Counted from the first letter of the stretch, positions 15,623 to 23,793 are shown. The stretch is DNA of 36,273 bases from Winogradskyella sp. (GCF_028289625.1 NZ_JANQOM010000037.1:1-36273); one strand, 5' to 3'. Numbers and translations: made by a program. Notes: generated by a model not told the origin, from the letters alone.

Positions 15623-16366
15623 TTAGATGTTTAGGGTGCTTAAATGACTCATATTGTTAATGTCATTGTTGTCTAAACGGTATTGGTACAGACCATGATC
15701 TCCAATAAGCACAATAATGTTATTATTAATAATGACATCAAAAGCATCGACATCTATAGAAGTCACCAAGCTCGAATTCTCTGGATCTGAGACATCAAAG
15801 ACTTTAACTTCGTCATCACATACAAATAAATAATTGCCATACAAGCCAAGCCCAATAGGTTGGGTTAGGTTTCTTGAGGAAATTAAAATAGGATTGGTGA
15901 CGTCGGTAACATCGTAGATTTCCAAAACATTAATATCGATACCACAGCCAATATTGGTGTGTAAAGTCACAAAAGCATGTGTGTCATTAGCGACAACGGG
16001 ATCGCAAGCTGTAAAATGTTGTACATCGGAAAGGTAAGCAGGTGTTTCAGGATTGGAAATACTGTAAATAAACATCCCGTTTCTAGATCCTATGTATAAA
16101 TAGTTCTTATAATTAAAAAGGGTTTCGATATTAAATCCAATAGGAACCGTATTTACCAAAACAGGCTGTTCATCATCAATGATGCTAAATACATTGAGAT
16201 TAGTGTCGTCAACCACATATAAATAATCGAGATAAAGCGAAAATCTGGCCAAAGAGCCACCTTGTCCACTTTCGGTAAACGAAGAAACGGAATCATTAGA
16301 AGCGCTATCAGATTCACAACCTAACAGCAGCAATGCGAAAATCAAAATAATATAGATATGCTTCAT
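15623..16366 (-). CDS. LVIVD-type beta-propeller lipoprotein (second of a pair)
   Basis: A 247-residue lipoprotein starting MKHIYIILIFALLLLGC at 16366. A frame to 16390 only adds residues overlapping the upstream gene. Repeats of about 40 residues run through it: YLDYLYVVDDTNLNVFSIIDDEQP, YKNYLYIGSRNGMFIYSISNPETP, INVLEIYDVTDVTNPILIS and YGNYLFVCDDEVKVFDVSDPENS. Their pattern, hydrophobic strand, then D/N-P turn, is that of LVIVD repeats, thought to build a beta-propeller in surface proteins. It follows the first LVIVD gene by 5 bases. Ligand unknown. Confidence 0.8.
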   Translation of the reverse strand: MKHIYIILIFALLLLGCESDSASNDSVSSFTESGQGGSLARFSLYLDYLYVVDDTNLNVFSIIDDEQPVLVNTVPIGFNIETLFNYKNYLYIGSRNGMFIYSISNPETPAYLSDVQHFTACDPVVANDTHAFVTLHTNIGCGIDINVLEIYDVTDVTNPILISSRNLTQPIGLGLYGNYLFVCDDEVKVFDVSDPENSSLVTSIDVDAFDVIINNNIIVLIGDHGLYQYRLDNNDINNMSHLSTLNI

Positions 16367-16371
16367 AGCTA

Positions 16372-16890
16372 TTAATTTATAGGTTGCCAATCGACTACAA
16401 TTTCATTTGCTTCCACAGGATAATACAATGGTCCTACAGGCGACCATATCTGGGGAAATACATTCTCTAAACGTTTGGTCAATGTTAATGTTTCTGATGC
16501 TTCATCAATTTTAAAGGAGATAAGATCTCTTGCATTATTGGCATAGAATATGTCGTTTTTAATACTTAAGTCCGAAGAGCCCAATACCTTGATAAAGCCA
16601 ATATTTACTGGATTTGTAGGGTCTGAGTTATTAATGATATGGAACCCTTGGTTCACCTCATTGATAAAAATAAAGTTGCCTTTCACATAAATTTTTCCCG
16701 AATCCTCAATAGGTCTTGGTGTGTTTATGAGAACTGTTGAGGTTTCAAATTCGGTGCGTTGCATAATAACAGGTTCGTAAGGGGTGTTTGCCTGAAAATC
16801 CGCAATAATGTCATCATCGTTTCCCCACCCAATACAGGATTGAAAGCATAAGGGAATAGTTACTAGAAGTAACAGGAAGTATTTTTTCAT
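16372..16890 (-). CDS. LVIVD-type lipoprotein (first of a pair)
   Basis: A 172-residue lipoprotein with signal MKKYFLLLLVTIPLCFQSC, lipidated Cys19. The repeat KGNFIFINEVNQGFHIINNSDPTNPVNIGFI (about 91-120) and the next unit, IKNDIFYANNARDLISF, match the LVIVD pattern of the downstream gene. It ends in YYPVEANEIVVDWQPIN, a tail typical of the family. It has fewer repeats than its neighbour. Both genes have complete signals, so this is a tandem pair and not one gene split by a frameshift. Confidence 0.78.
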   Translation of the reverse strand: MKKYFLLLLVTIPLCFQSCIGWGNDDDIIADFQANTPYEPVIMQRTEFETSTVLINTPRPIEDSGKIYVKGNFIFINEVNQGFHIINNSDPTNPVNIGFIKVLGSSDLSIKNDIFYANNARDLISFKIDEASETLTLTKRLENVFPQIWSPVGPLYYPVEANEIVVDWQPIN

Positions 16891-16941
16891 AGCTGATTGA
16901 TTTAGTTTAGTACGTAGATGTAAAAACTAAATTAGGGTTGC

Positions 16942-16966
16942 GTTGAAAACCAAGTGAGTTTTCAAC
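16942..16966. repeat. Perfect inverted repeat before the LVIVD pair
   Basis: GTTGAAAAC and GTTTTCAAC, nine-base perfect arms around CAAGTGA, 51 bases before the LVIVD gene start and 17 bases from the gapdh terminator. Could be an operator or a hairpin. No TAnnTTTG box was seen beside it. Confidence 0.65.
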
Positions 16967-16982
16967 AAGTCAGCTTTAAACA

Positions 16983-17010
16983 AAAAATCTTGTCCTAGGA
17001 CAAGATTTTT
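16983..17010 (-). terminator. Intrinsic terminator after gapdh (bidirectional)
   Basis: A perfect 28-base palindrome with AAAAATCTTGTCC and its complement centred on TA, 21 bases after the gapdh stop. Followed by a T run on the minus strand. Confidence 0.88.
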
Positions 17011-17031
17011 ATTTTTGGTTTTCAATACATT

Positions 17032-18480
17032 CTAATAGTAGGCATAGCGTCTTACTTTAGAAATATATTTTGCCAGCCGTATCACTTGATGACTGTATCC
17101 ATATTCATTATCGTACCAGATATACAAAATCACACTTTTACCATCGCTTCTAACAATAGTCGCTTTACTGTCATAGATAGATGGTGCTGAGCTGCCAACA
17201 ATATCGCTAGAGACCAATTCATCGCTCATTTCATATTTAATTTGTTCCACCAAATCACCTTCAAGCGCATACTTTTTCATGATGGTATTCATACTATCCA
17301 CAGAGGTTTTCTTATCTAATTCCAGATTTAAAATTGCCAGTGAGCCGTTCGGCACAGGAACGCGAATAGCATTAGATGTTAATTTACCGTCTAGCGATGG
17401 TAAGGCCTTGCTCACCGCTTGTCCTGCTCCAGTTTCTGTAATCACCATATTCAAACCTGCGGCTCTTCCACGTCTGTATTTTTTATGAAAATTATCGACC
17501 AAGTTTTGATCGTTGGTGTAAGCATGGATGGTTTCCAAATGTCCGGATTTAACACCAAAAGAATCTTCTATGGCCTTTAAAACTGGTGTAATGGCGTTGG
17601 TTGTGCAAGATGCTGCCGAAAAGATTTTTACTTTATCAGGATTGTGTTCAAGATGATTGACACCATGTACGATATTTGGCACTCCTTTTCCTGGAGCCGT
17701 TAATAAAACCTTGTCGACACCTTTAGCCTTTAAATGTCTGCCTAGCCCTTTTTCATCTCTAAAAGCACCTGTATTGTCAATAACCAAAGCATTATTGATG
17801 CCATATGTTGTGTAATCAATATCTTCAGGTGCATTGGCCGAAATAACGTTTACAGTAGTGCCATTAATGATAAGTGCACTGTTGTTTGCATCAACACTTA
17901 CCATTCCTGGGAAATCCCCATGTACGGAATCATTCCTTAAAAGGGAAGCACGTTTTTCTAAAACCGTTTCATTAATATCGCCACGGGTAACGATGGCTCT
18001 TAAGCGCAACTGATTGCCCTTGCCAGTACGTGTCATTAACTCACGTGCTACCAAGCGTCCAATTCTACCAAAACCATAAAGAATTACATCTTTTGGTTCT
18101 ATGTGTCTAGGTGTTTTGGCCTCTTTTAGTTTGGCCGCTACGAAAGCCGTCGCATTGTCGTACTTTTTATCTTCGAGATGATACTCATAGGTCAACTTAC
18201 CGATATCTAATTTGGCAGGTTGCAAATTTAATTTTTTGATGGCCTGAGCAATCTCAACAGAATCAAAAATAGAAATCGGCTTTTGAACGAATTCGCCTGC
18301 ATACTCGTGCAAGTTTAAAATCTCGCTCACTTTTCTATCAATCAATTGATTTCTGAACAGTACAAGCTCTATGGAATTGTCGTACCAAAGGTCGCTTACT
18401 GTCTTAATAAATTCGACCGTAGCTCTACGACGATCGGCTTGAAACGCTAACTCTTTTTCGTAAGTGTCGTTAAAACCCAT
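17032..18480 (-). CDS. gap: Glyceraldehyde-3-phosphate dehydrogenase, long form
   Basis: Glycolytic or gluconeogenic enzyme: glyceraldehyde-3-phosphate plus NAD(P) to 1,3-bisphosphoglycerate. At 482 residues it is about 145 longer than classical GAPDH. The extra residues 1-130 precede the Rossmann GFGRIG at 136-141 and carry no motif I can assign. The catalytic Cys292 is in AASCTTN and the base His319 is in ETIHAYTND. Long GAPDHs of this kind are usual in Flavobacteriia, often beside a normal-length copy elsewhere. Coenzyme choice cannot be read from the sequence. It has its own -7 box and terminator. Confidence 0.96.
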   Translation of the reverse strand: MGFNDTYEKELAFQADRRRATVEFIKTVSDLWYDNSIELVLFRNQLIDRKVSEILNLHEYAGEFVQKPISIFDSVEIAQAIKKLNLQPAKLDIGKLTYEYHLEDKKYDNATAFVAAKLKEAKTPRHIEPKDVILYGFGRIGRLVARELMTRTGKGNQLRLRAIVTRGDINETVLEKRASLLRNDSVHGDFPGMVSVDANNSALIINGTTVNVISANAPEDIDYTTYGINNALVIDNTGAFRDEKGLGRHLKAKGVDKVLLTAPGKGVPNIVHGVNHLEHNPDKVKIFSAASCTTNAITPVLKAIEDSFGVKSGHLETIHAYTNDQNLVDNFHKKYRRGRAAGLNMVITETGAGQAVSKALPSLDGKLTSNAIRVPVPNGSLAILNLELDKKTSVDSMNTIMKKYALEGDLVEQIKYEMSDELVSSDIVGSSAPSIYDSKATIVRSDGKSVILYIWYDNEYGYSHQVIRLAKYISKVRRYAYY

Positions 18481-18513
18481 TTTGTTTTGGTTTAGTGGTT
18501 TTTAAATTCGGCG

Positions 18514-18521
18514 CAAAAATA
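18514..18521 (-). promoter_or_regulatory. Bacteroidota -7 box before gapdh
   Basis: The minus strand reads TATTTTTG, a TAnnTTTG match, 34 bases before the gapdh ATG. The leader would be about 28 bases. No convincing -33 TTG at the normal distance was found. Confidence 0.55.
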
Positions 18522-18559
18522 CATATTTCAAACGTTTTCGTAGTATGTTTTGGCGAAAA

Positions 18560-18600
18560 TAAAAACCCTTCAAAGAATTGCTCCTTGAAGGGTTGTTTTT
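18560..18600 (-). terminator. Intrinsic terminator after the small leader-peptide ORF
   Basis: AACCCTTCAA (18564-18573) pairs with TTGAAGGGTT (18585-18594) over an 11-base loop. Minus-strand T's follow, and plus-strand T's lie beyond the other arm. It closes the htrA-small ORF transcript. Confidence 0.82.
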
Positions 18601-18637
18601 TAATATTTTAAATATTAAAAATTCAATTTTATACTTT

Positions 18638-18883
18638 TTATACTTGTAGATTAAAATCTCCATTTATATCTGGAAGTGACCCTTCCCTACACGTAGTTTC
18701 ATAGCCAAAAGAATTCCATAAATTCAGATAGGATTGAGCCATCTCATCACTAACTTCTACAACCCATACGTTCTTTACGCCATCAATAATTTTTGATCTA
18801 CTACAAATCTGATTGCTACCGTCAATAAATTTTAATTGTTCTGTGGAAAGTTTGAATTTTTTAAATTTTTCTAAGTTACTCAG
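18638..18883 (-). CDS. Double-glycine-type leader peptide ORF lacking an ATG
   Basis: An open frame of 81 codons begins at CTG (18883), preceded by an in-frame stop 12 bases upstream, with no ATG or GTG near the front. Its first residues, SNLEKFKKFKLSTEQLKFIDG, follow the Bacteroidota leader plan KxxxFKLSxeQLxxIxGG of RiPP and bacteriocin-type precursors, ending in GS instead of GG. The rest (about 59 residues) has two Cys (27 and 65) and three Trp or aromatic clusters. A change of one base would restore ATG. No peptidase or modifying enzyme lies nearby, so it may be decayed or rely on distant partners. It follows htrA by 37 bases. Confidence 0.5.
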   Translation of the reverse strand: MSNLEKFKKFKLSTEQLKFIDGSNQICSRSKIIDGVKNVWVVEVSDEMAQSYLNLWNSFGYETTCREGSLPDINGDFNLQV

Positions 18884-18920
18884 AATAATTTAATTAATGT
18901 TAATGGTTTAAAGATGATTT

Positions 18921-20336
18921 TTATTGTTTAAAATAAACTTCTTTTTTTTCTAAATATAAATTTAAGTATTCTATTCTGCTTATATTTTCTTTGAAATCAT
19001 TTCCATATTCCTCTTTAAATTGTCGAATATCTTCAATTGACTTAACTTTAAAATCATTAATGCCGGTAATTATAAATCCTTTTGATATTCCTAGGTTTTT
19101 ATAAAGCCATGTATTATTATTTTCTTGAATTATAACTCCATTACTTATATCGTATTTTTCTTTCAAATCTGTGGGAATATCTCTGAGCTTCATCTGAATA
19201 AAATCTACTGATAGACTCTCTCTCTTTGTTAAATTAACAGCAATAACCTTCTCACTTCCACCTCTTATTAAAGTGACATTGACTACATCATTTGGGCCTT
19301 TTGTTTTTAAATACCCAGATAGGTCTGAAAATTTGCTGATCTCTACGTTGTCTATCTTCTTAATAATATCACCAGATTTAATCCCAGCCTTTTCAGCACC
19401 AGTATCTTCTGTAACTTCACTAACATGAAAACCTTCGGTAATATTTGTGCCAAGTCGTTCCGCAGTTTTACTGTTAAGTGATTCACCAACAACACCAAGA
19501 ATACCATTTTGTACATTGCCATACTCCATAATATCATTGACGATTTTTCGCGCTATATTACTTGGTACAGCAAATGAATAGCCAATGTAAGACCCATCAC
19601 GGGAAGAGATAGCTGTATTAATGCCAATTAAGTCTCCATTAGTGTTTACTAGTGCACCACCTGAATTTCCTGGATTTACAGCGGCATCTGTCTGAATAAA
19701 GGATTGGGTATTTCTACCACTCAAATCCCTGGATTTAGCACTTATAATTCCCGCCGTAACCGTAGATGTCAAATTAAAAGGATTGCCAACGGCCAAAACC
19801 CATTCACCAATTTTGGAGTCGTCCGAATCACCAAAGGCTAAAAATGGTAAGTCTTCGTCTGCTTCAATTTTAATTAAGGCAATATCAGTCGCCTCATCAG
19901 TACCTATAAGCTCAGCCATATAGGATTTATTGTTATTAAGTGTAATACTTATTTCGTTGGCATTTTTTATCACATGATTGTTGGTTACGATATAACCTGT
20001 TGGTGAAATAATGACACCACTACCAGTACCAACTTGCGCTCGTTGTGAACTACGCCCAAAAAACAGATCTTGCATAGACATAGGTGCAGTAACTATGGCC
20101 GTATTTTTAACGTGAACAACCGCATCTATCGATTTTTCAGCGGCTTCAATAAAGCTTGGTGCATCATAAGATGAGTCGCTAGAAATTGTATTTGTAGGTA
20201 CATAAATTGGCAAATCAGAAACCTGCTCTACAGCCAATTGCTGTTGTTTTTCTTCTTCGACGAAAAGTTTGTATCCGGCCAAAGTCAATAGACCACCTAA
20301 AGCTGAAGCACACACTAGAGTTAGAATCTTCTTCAT
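18921..20336 (-). CDS. htrA: HtrA/DegP-type periplasmic serine protease
   Basis: Envelope protein quality control: degrades or refolds misfolded periplasmic proteins. The 471 residues start with a signal-anchor helix (about 4-22). The trypsin-like domain (about 65-255) holds the triad His121 (TNNHVI), Asp151 (TDIALIKI) and Ser225 (NPGNSGGA). Two PDZ domains follow, the first near 275-365 with GAEKAGIKSGDIIKKID, and the second near 380-471, where GISKGFIITGINDFKVKS lacks the usual loop signature. The C-terminus (EYLNLYLEKKEVYFKQ) is ordinary. It is divergent from dapF. Its promoter was not found, but a 15-base palindrome lies 18 bases before the ATG. Confidence 0.95.
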   Translation of the reverse strand: MKKILTLVCASALGGLLTLAGYKLFVEEEKQQQLAVEQVSDLPIYVPTNTISSDSSYDAPSFIEAAEKSIDAVVHVKNTAIVTAPMSMQDLFFGRSSQRAQVGTGSGVIISPTGYIVTNNHVIKNANEISITLNNNKSYMAELIGTDEATDIALIKIEADEDLPFLAFGDSDDSKIGEWVLAVGNPFNLTSTVTAGIISAKSRDLSGRNTQSFIQTDAAVNPGNSGGALVNTNGDLIGINTAISSRDGSYIGYSFAVPSNIARKIVNDIMEYGNVQNGILGVVGESLNSKTAERLGTNITEGFHVSEVTEDTGAEKAGIKSGDIIKKIDNVEISKFSDLSGYLKTKGPNDVVNVTLIRGGSEKVIAVNLTKRESLSVDFIQMKLRDIPTDLKEKYDISNGVIIQENNNTWLYKNLGISKGFIITGINDFKVKSIEDIRQFKEEYGNDFKENISRIEYLNLYLEKKEVYFKQ

Positions 20337-20353
20337 AATTTTTCAGAATTTAA

Positions 20354-20457
20354 GTTAAACTGTTTAACGCTTAAAATTAGATATTTATTGAATTTCATAT
20401 TCTTTTTTAACGACTATTTAACGCCAACTTTAACTGCCCTTTAACACCTCGTTTTAC
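20354..20457. promoter_or_regulatory. Helically phased TTTAAC array between htrA and dapF
   Basis: The palindrome GTTAAACTGTTTAAC lies at 20354-20368, containing TTTAAC at 20363. Four more TTTAAC hexamers start at 20406, 20417, 20429 and 20440, so spacings are 11, 12 and 11 bases, near one helical turn, and a one-off TTTTAC follows at 20452. The 43 bases from 20363 to 20406 are about four turns. This looks like an array for a DNA-binding protein upstream of dapF. Confidence 0.55.
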
Positions 20458-20470
20458 AGGCTATTATTCT

Positions 20471-20478
20471 TATATTTG
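20471..20478 (+). promoter_or_regulatory. Consensus -7 box of the dapF operon
   Basis: TATATTTG matches TAnnTTTG exactly. The start would fall near 20485, only about 3 bases before the ATG at 20488, so the mRNA would be leaderless or nearly so. It also overlaps a TTG at 20476 that an open-frame search would take as the start. Confidence 0.65.
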
Positions 20479-20487
20479 CCTGTAATT

Positions 20488-21267
20488 ATGGTAGTGACAT
20501 TTTATAAATATCAAGGCACAGGAAACGACTTTATTATTGTTGATAATCGTTTACAAGGTATTAGCAAAAATGATACCAATCGTATTGCCAAATGGTGCAA
20601 TAGACGTTTTGGCATTGGTGCCGATGGATTGATTCTTTTGGAGAATGATAAGGATTCGGATTTTAAAATGGTCTATTTTAATGCAGATGGCAATGAAAGC
20701 AGCATGTGTGGCAATGGTGGACGCTGTATTACCGCCTTTGCAAAGTTTTTAGGCATTATTGATACCGAAACCATATTTTCTGCCATAGATGGTTTGCATA
20801 AAGCAAGAATTAAAGGTAGTATCGTAGAATTACAGATGCAAGATGTCACTGCTATTGACGTTTTTGATAAGCATTTGTTTTTAGATACAGGCTCACCACA
20901 TCATGTAGAAATGGTTGTTGATGTTAATACTTATGATGTAAAAGCAAAAGGCGCAAAAATTAGATATGGATTGCCTTATGGTGAAGCAGGTAGCAACGTG
21001 AATTTTGTTGAGCAGATTTCCGAAAATACATTTGCCGTTAGAACTTACGAACGCGGAGTAGAAGACGAAACACTGTCCTGCGGTACAGGTGTTACTGCTG
21101 TTGCATTGGCTATGCACAAACAGGAAATGACACAGATGAATGAAGTTACCCTAAAGACACCTGGAGGTGAGTTAAAAGTAACTTTTAAAGAAAGTAAAGA
21201 TGGCTACAAAAATGTCTGGCTTATTGGTCCTGCAGTACAAGTTTTTAAGGGTGTATTGGAATGGTAA
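20488..21267 (+). CDS. dapF: Diaminopimelate epimerase
   Basis: Lysine and peptidoglycan pathway: LL- to meso-diaminopimelate. The 259-residue protein begins VTFYKYQGTGNDFI, the conserved family start. The catalytic Cys pair is present: Cys74 in MCGNGGRC and Cys198 in SCGTG. Two homologous halves are normal. I took ATG 20488; a GTG at 20494 would also fit, while a TTG at 20476 lies inside the promoter box. The 3' end overlaps the GNAT gene by 7 bases, so dapF leads an operon with GNAT, mltG and DUF2279. Confidence 0.96.
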   Translation: MVVTFYKYQGTGNDFIIVDNRLQGISKNDTNRIAKWCNRRFGIGADGLILLENDKDSDFKMVYFNADGNESSMCGNGGRCITAFAKFLGIIDTETIFSAIDGLHKARIKGSIVELQMQDVTAIDVFDKHLFLDTGSPHHVEMVVDVNTYDVKAKGAKIRYGLPYGEAGSNVNFVEQISENTFAVRTYERGVEDETLSCGTGVTAVALAMHKQEMTQMNEVTLKTPGGELKVTFKESKDGYKNVWLIGPAVQVFKGVLEW

Positions 21268-21785
21268 CACTTAGAGGTAAATATGTTTATTTAAGAGCAT
21301 TAGAGCCTGAGGATTTGGATTTTGTGTTCCTTGTTGAGAATGATATGTCCTTTTGGCAACTCAGTGACACCCAAGCGCCATATTCCAGATTTTTAATTAA
21401 GCAATATCTTGAAAATGCAAAGCAAGATATTTTTGAGGCCAAGCAATTGCGATTGGCTATTTGTACCAATGATGACAATACAGTAGGACTCATTGACGTT
21501 TTTGATTATAATGTTAAGAATAAACGCGCCGGAATAGGTATTCTAATAAAGGACGAACCTAATAGAAATCAAGGTTTTGGAAAGGAAGCTTTGCAACTTT
21601 TAGTGGATTATTGTTTTAATGTGCTTCATTTGCATCAGGTGTATGCCAATATATCTGAAGACAATCAGACCAGTTTAAAATTGTTTGAAAGTAATGGTTT
21701 TGAAAAGATTGGTCTAAAAAGAGATTGGAGTTTTAACGGAAATACATTTTCAAACGAATTTATCTTACAGCGTATTAATAAGTAA
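21261..21785 (+). CDS. GNAT-family N-acetyltransferase (RimJ/RimL-like)
   Basis: A 174-residue acetyl-CoA-dependent transferase. The start VTLRGKYVYLRALEPEDLDFVF matches the RimJ/RimL-type subgroup. Acetyl-CoA site residues are in RNQGFGKEALQLLVDYCF (about 94-111), followed by the YANISEDNQTSLKLFESNGFEKIG block (about 127-150). The substrate, a protein N-terminus, an amino sugar or a polyamine, is not determined. It overlaps dapF by 7 bases and is separated from mltG by 3, so expression is probably coupled. A link to cell-wall synthesis is suggested by position only. Confidence 0.88.
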   Translation: MVTLRGKYVYLRALEPEDLDFVFLVENDMSFWQLSDTQAPYSRFLIKQYLENAKQDIFEAKQLRLAICTNDDNTVGLIDVFDYNVKNKRAGIGILIKDEPNRNQGFGKEALQLLVDYCFNVLHLHQVYANISEDNQTSLKLFESNGFEKIGLKRDWSFNGNTFSNEFILQRINK

Positions 21786-21788
21786 CAT

Positions 21789-22832
21789 ATGTATATAAAA
21801 AAAATACTTTGGGCCATTGCCTTAATCGGACTTGTCATTTTCGGTGTCATAGCCTATTATATTTATGGTGCTATGTTTCAACCAAACACCAAATTTACCT
21901 CTGAGAAGGTTTATATCTATATTTCTACAGATGCCAATTATTTACAGGTGCGAGCACAACTTGAGCCTTTACTGGATGATATGGATACCTTCGATGCATT
22001 AGCAAGTCAAAAGAAATACACATCCAATATTAAAGCAGGTCGTTTCGCCATTTCTAAAGGAATGAACAACAATGACATTATAAATTCCATACGGAGCAAA
22101 AATTTACCAGTTAAGATAGCATTCAATAATCAGCATACTTTAGAAGATTTAGCAGGAAGGGTTAGTAAACAAATTGAAGCCGATAGTTTATCGCTTATTG
22201 AAGCAATGACTAATAATGCTTTTTTAAATGAAAATGGATTCAATGAAGCTACAGCCTTAGGCATGTATTTGCCTAATAGCTATGAAGTCTTTTGGAATAC
22301 ATCAGCTAAGGGCTTTCGAAATAAAATGCTCAAAGAGTATAATAGATTTTGGAGTGATACTAGAAAAGCAAAAGCAGAAGCCTTGAATCTTACGCCGAAT
22401 GAAGTTATGACAGTGGCTTCAATTGTTTACGAGGAATCAAAGAAAAAAGACGAACAGCCTAGAGTGGCTGGAGTCTATTTAAACCGGTTGAGAATTGGCA
22501 TGAAACTCGATGCTGATCCGACTTTAAAATTTGCAGCATATCAACTTCCGAAGTATAAAAATACAGTGATAAGACGTGTTTTGAATGTTCACAAGGAAAT
22601 AGATTCCCCTTATAACACCTACAAAAATGCTGGTTTGCCACCCGGACTCATCGCAATGCCAGATTTATCTGCTATTGAGGCCGTTTTAAACCCTGAAAAA
22701 CATGAATACTTCTATTTTGCAGTTGATGTTAATCGTCTTGGCTACCATAAGTTTGCCAAGTCGTTGGCTCAGCATAATAGTAATGCAAGGGCTTATCAAC
22801 GCTATTTATCGTCTCAAGGGATAAACCGCTAG
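21789..22832 (+). CDS. mltG: Endolytic murein transglycosylase
   Basis: Inner-membrane enzyme that cuts nascent glycan strands and so sets their length. The 347 residues have one N-terminal membrane helix (about 5-27), a LysM-like region (about 45-110) and the YceG catalytic domain. The active-site stretch is VASIVYEESKKKDE with Glu215-Glu216, then PRVAGVYLNRLRIGMKLDADPT. E. coli has EKE where this protein has YEE, the usual Bacteroidota variation, so the catalytic Glu is probably Glu216. It belongs to the dapF-GNAT operon, so diaminopimelate supply and glycan processing share a transcript. Confidence 0.94.
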   Translation: MYIKKILWAIALIGLVIFGVIAYYIYGAMFQPNTKFTSEKVYIYISTDANYLQVRAQLEPLLDDMDTFDALASQKKYTSNIKAGRFAISKGMNNNDIINSIRSKNLPVKIAFNNQHTLEDLAGRVSKQIEADSLSLIEAMTNNAFLNENGFNEATALGMYLPNSYEVFWNTSAKGFRNKMLKEYNRFWSDTRKAKAEALNLTPNEVMTVASIVYEESKKKDEQPRVAGVYLNRLRIGMKLDADPTLKFAAYQLPKYKNTVIRRVLNVHKEIDSPYNTYKNAGLPPGLIAMPDLSAIEAVLNPEKHEYFYFAVDVNRLGYHKFAKSLAQHNSNARAYQRYLSSQGINR

Positions 22833-22835
22833 ACA

Positions 22836-23741
22836 TTGAAGAAGTTTTATGGCTATATCGTCGTATTACTTTGTGTCTCTAGTTCACTTTTTTCGCAATC
22901 AAAACTCAATCAATTTTTACAACCTAGCGATACTTTAAATACATCTAGGCGGAATGCTGTTGTGATTTCTGAAGTTTCTCTCGCAACAATAACACTCGTT
23001 GGGTTAGATCAACTTTGGTATGCGGATTACCCACGTTCAAAATTCAGGACGATTAATGATAGCAATGAATGGTTACAAATGGATAAACTAGGCCACGTAT
23101 TTTCGTCATATCAATTAGGAAGGCTTGGTGCCAATACCTTAAACTGGGCAGGAGCAAGTAAAAGCAATCAAATAATCTATGGTTCAACATTGGGTTTGGG
23201 GTTTTTGACTGCCGTTGAAGTTATGGATGGATTTTCAGCGGAATGGGGATTTTCATGGGCAGATATGGCTGCTAATGCTTTGGGAACAGGACTATTCGCG
23301 GGTCAAGAATTATTATGGCAAGAACAGCGCATTTTATTAAAGTATTCGTTTCATAGAACGCGTTTTGCAGAACAACGACCCGATAAACTAGGTAATGGTC
23401 TAACCGAAGAATTCTTAAAAGACTATAACGGGCAAACCTATTGGTTAAGTGCTAATATTAATTCATTCTTAAAGACCGAATTTATACCAAATTGGGTAAA
23501 CTTGGCCTTCGGTTATGGTGCAGATGGGATGCTAACAGGTGATCCCAATGATCCACTTTTTCCTGATCAAAACAGAATTCGTCAATATTACTTGAGTCTG
23601 GATATTGATTTAAGTCGAATTAAAACCAATTCTAACGTCTTAAAAACGATTTTTGACGTTTTAAACGTTATTAAGATCCCTTTTCCAGCAATAGAGCTGA
23701 ATAGCAGAGGGCACGTAAAGCTGCATTATTTCTACTTTTAA
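22836..23741 (+). CDS. DUF2279 family outer-envelope protein
   Basis: An uncharacterised 301-residue protein of the DUF2279 family (YfiM-like in proteobacteria). It begins with a TTG at 22836, 4 bases after mltG, giving MKKFYGYIVVLLCVSSSLFSQ, a good signal peptide; no in-frame ATG lies before the signal peptide. The family core follows: DQLWYADYPRSKFRTINDSNEWLQMDKLGH (about 58-88) and ADMAANALGT (about 144-153). The C-terminal third, with DIDLSRIKTNSNVLKT, resembles strands of outer-membrane proteins. Location at the outer membrane is inferred. Confidence 0.82.
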   Translation: MKKFYGYIVVLLCVSSSLFSQSKLNQFLQPSDTLNTSRRNAVVISEVSLATITLVGLDQLWYADYPRSKFRTINDSNEWLQMDKLGHVFSSYQLGRLGANTLNWAGASKSNQIIYGSTLGLGFLTAVEVMDGFSAEWGFSWADMAANALGTGLFAGQELLWQEQRILLKYSFHRTRFAEQRPDKLGNGLTEEFLKDYNGQTYWLSANINSFLKTEFIPNWVNLAFGYGADGMLTGDPNDPLFPDQNRIRQYYLSLDIDLSRIKTNSNVLKTIFDVLNVIKIPFPAIELNSRGHVKLHYFYF

Positions 23742-23793
23742 CAAGTTTTAATAACACTCAATCTTCTGGTTTTCAGAAATTAAATAAATTTCT

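Noticed and set aside
15623..16890. LVIVD pair as one gene broken by a frameshift
   Set aside because: Each has its own signal peptide, lipobox and complete C-terminus, with 5 bases between.
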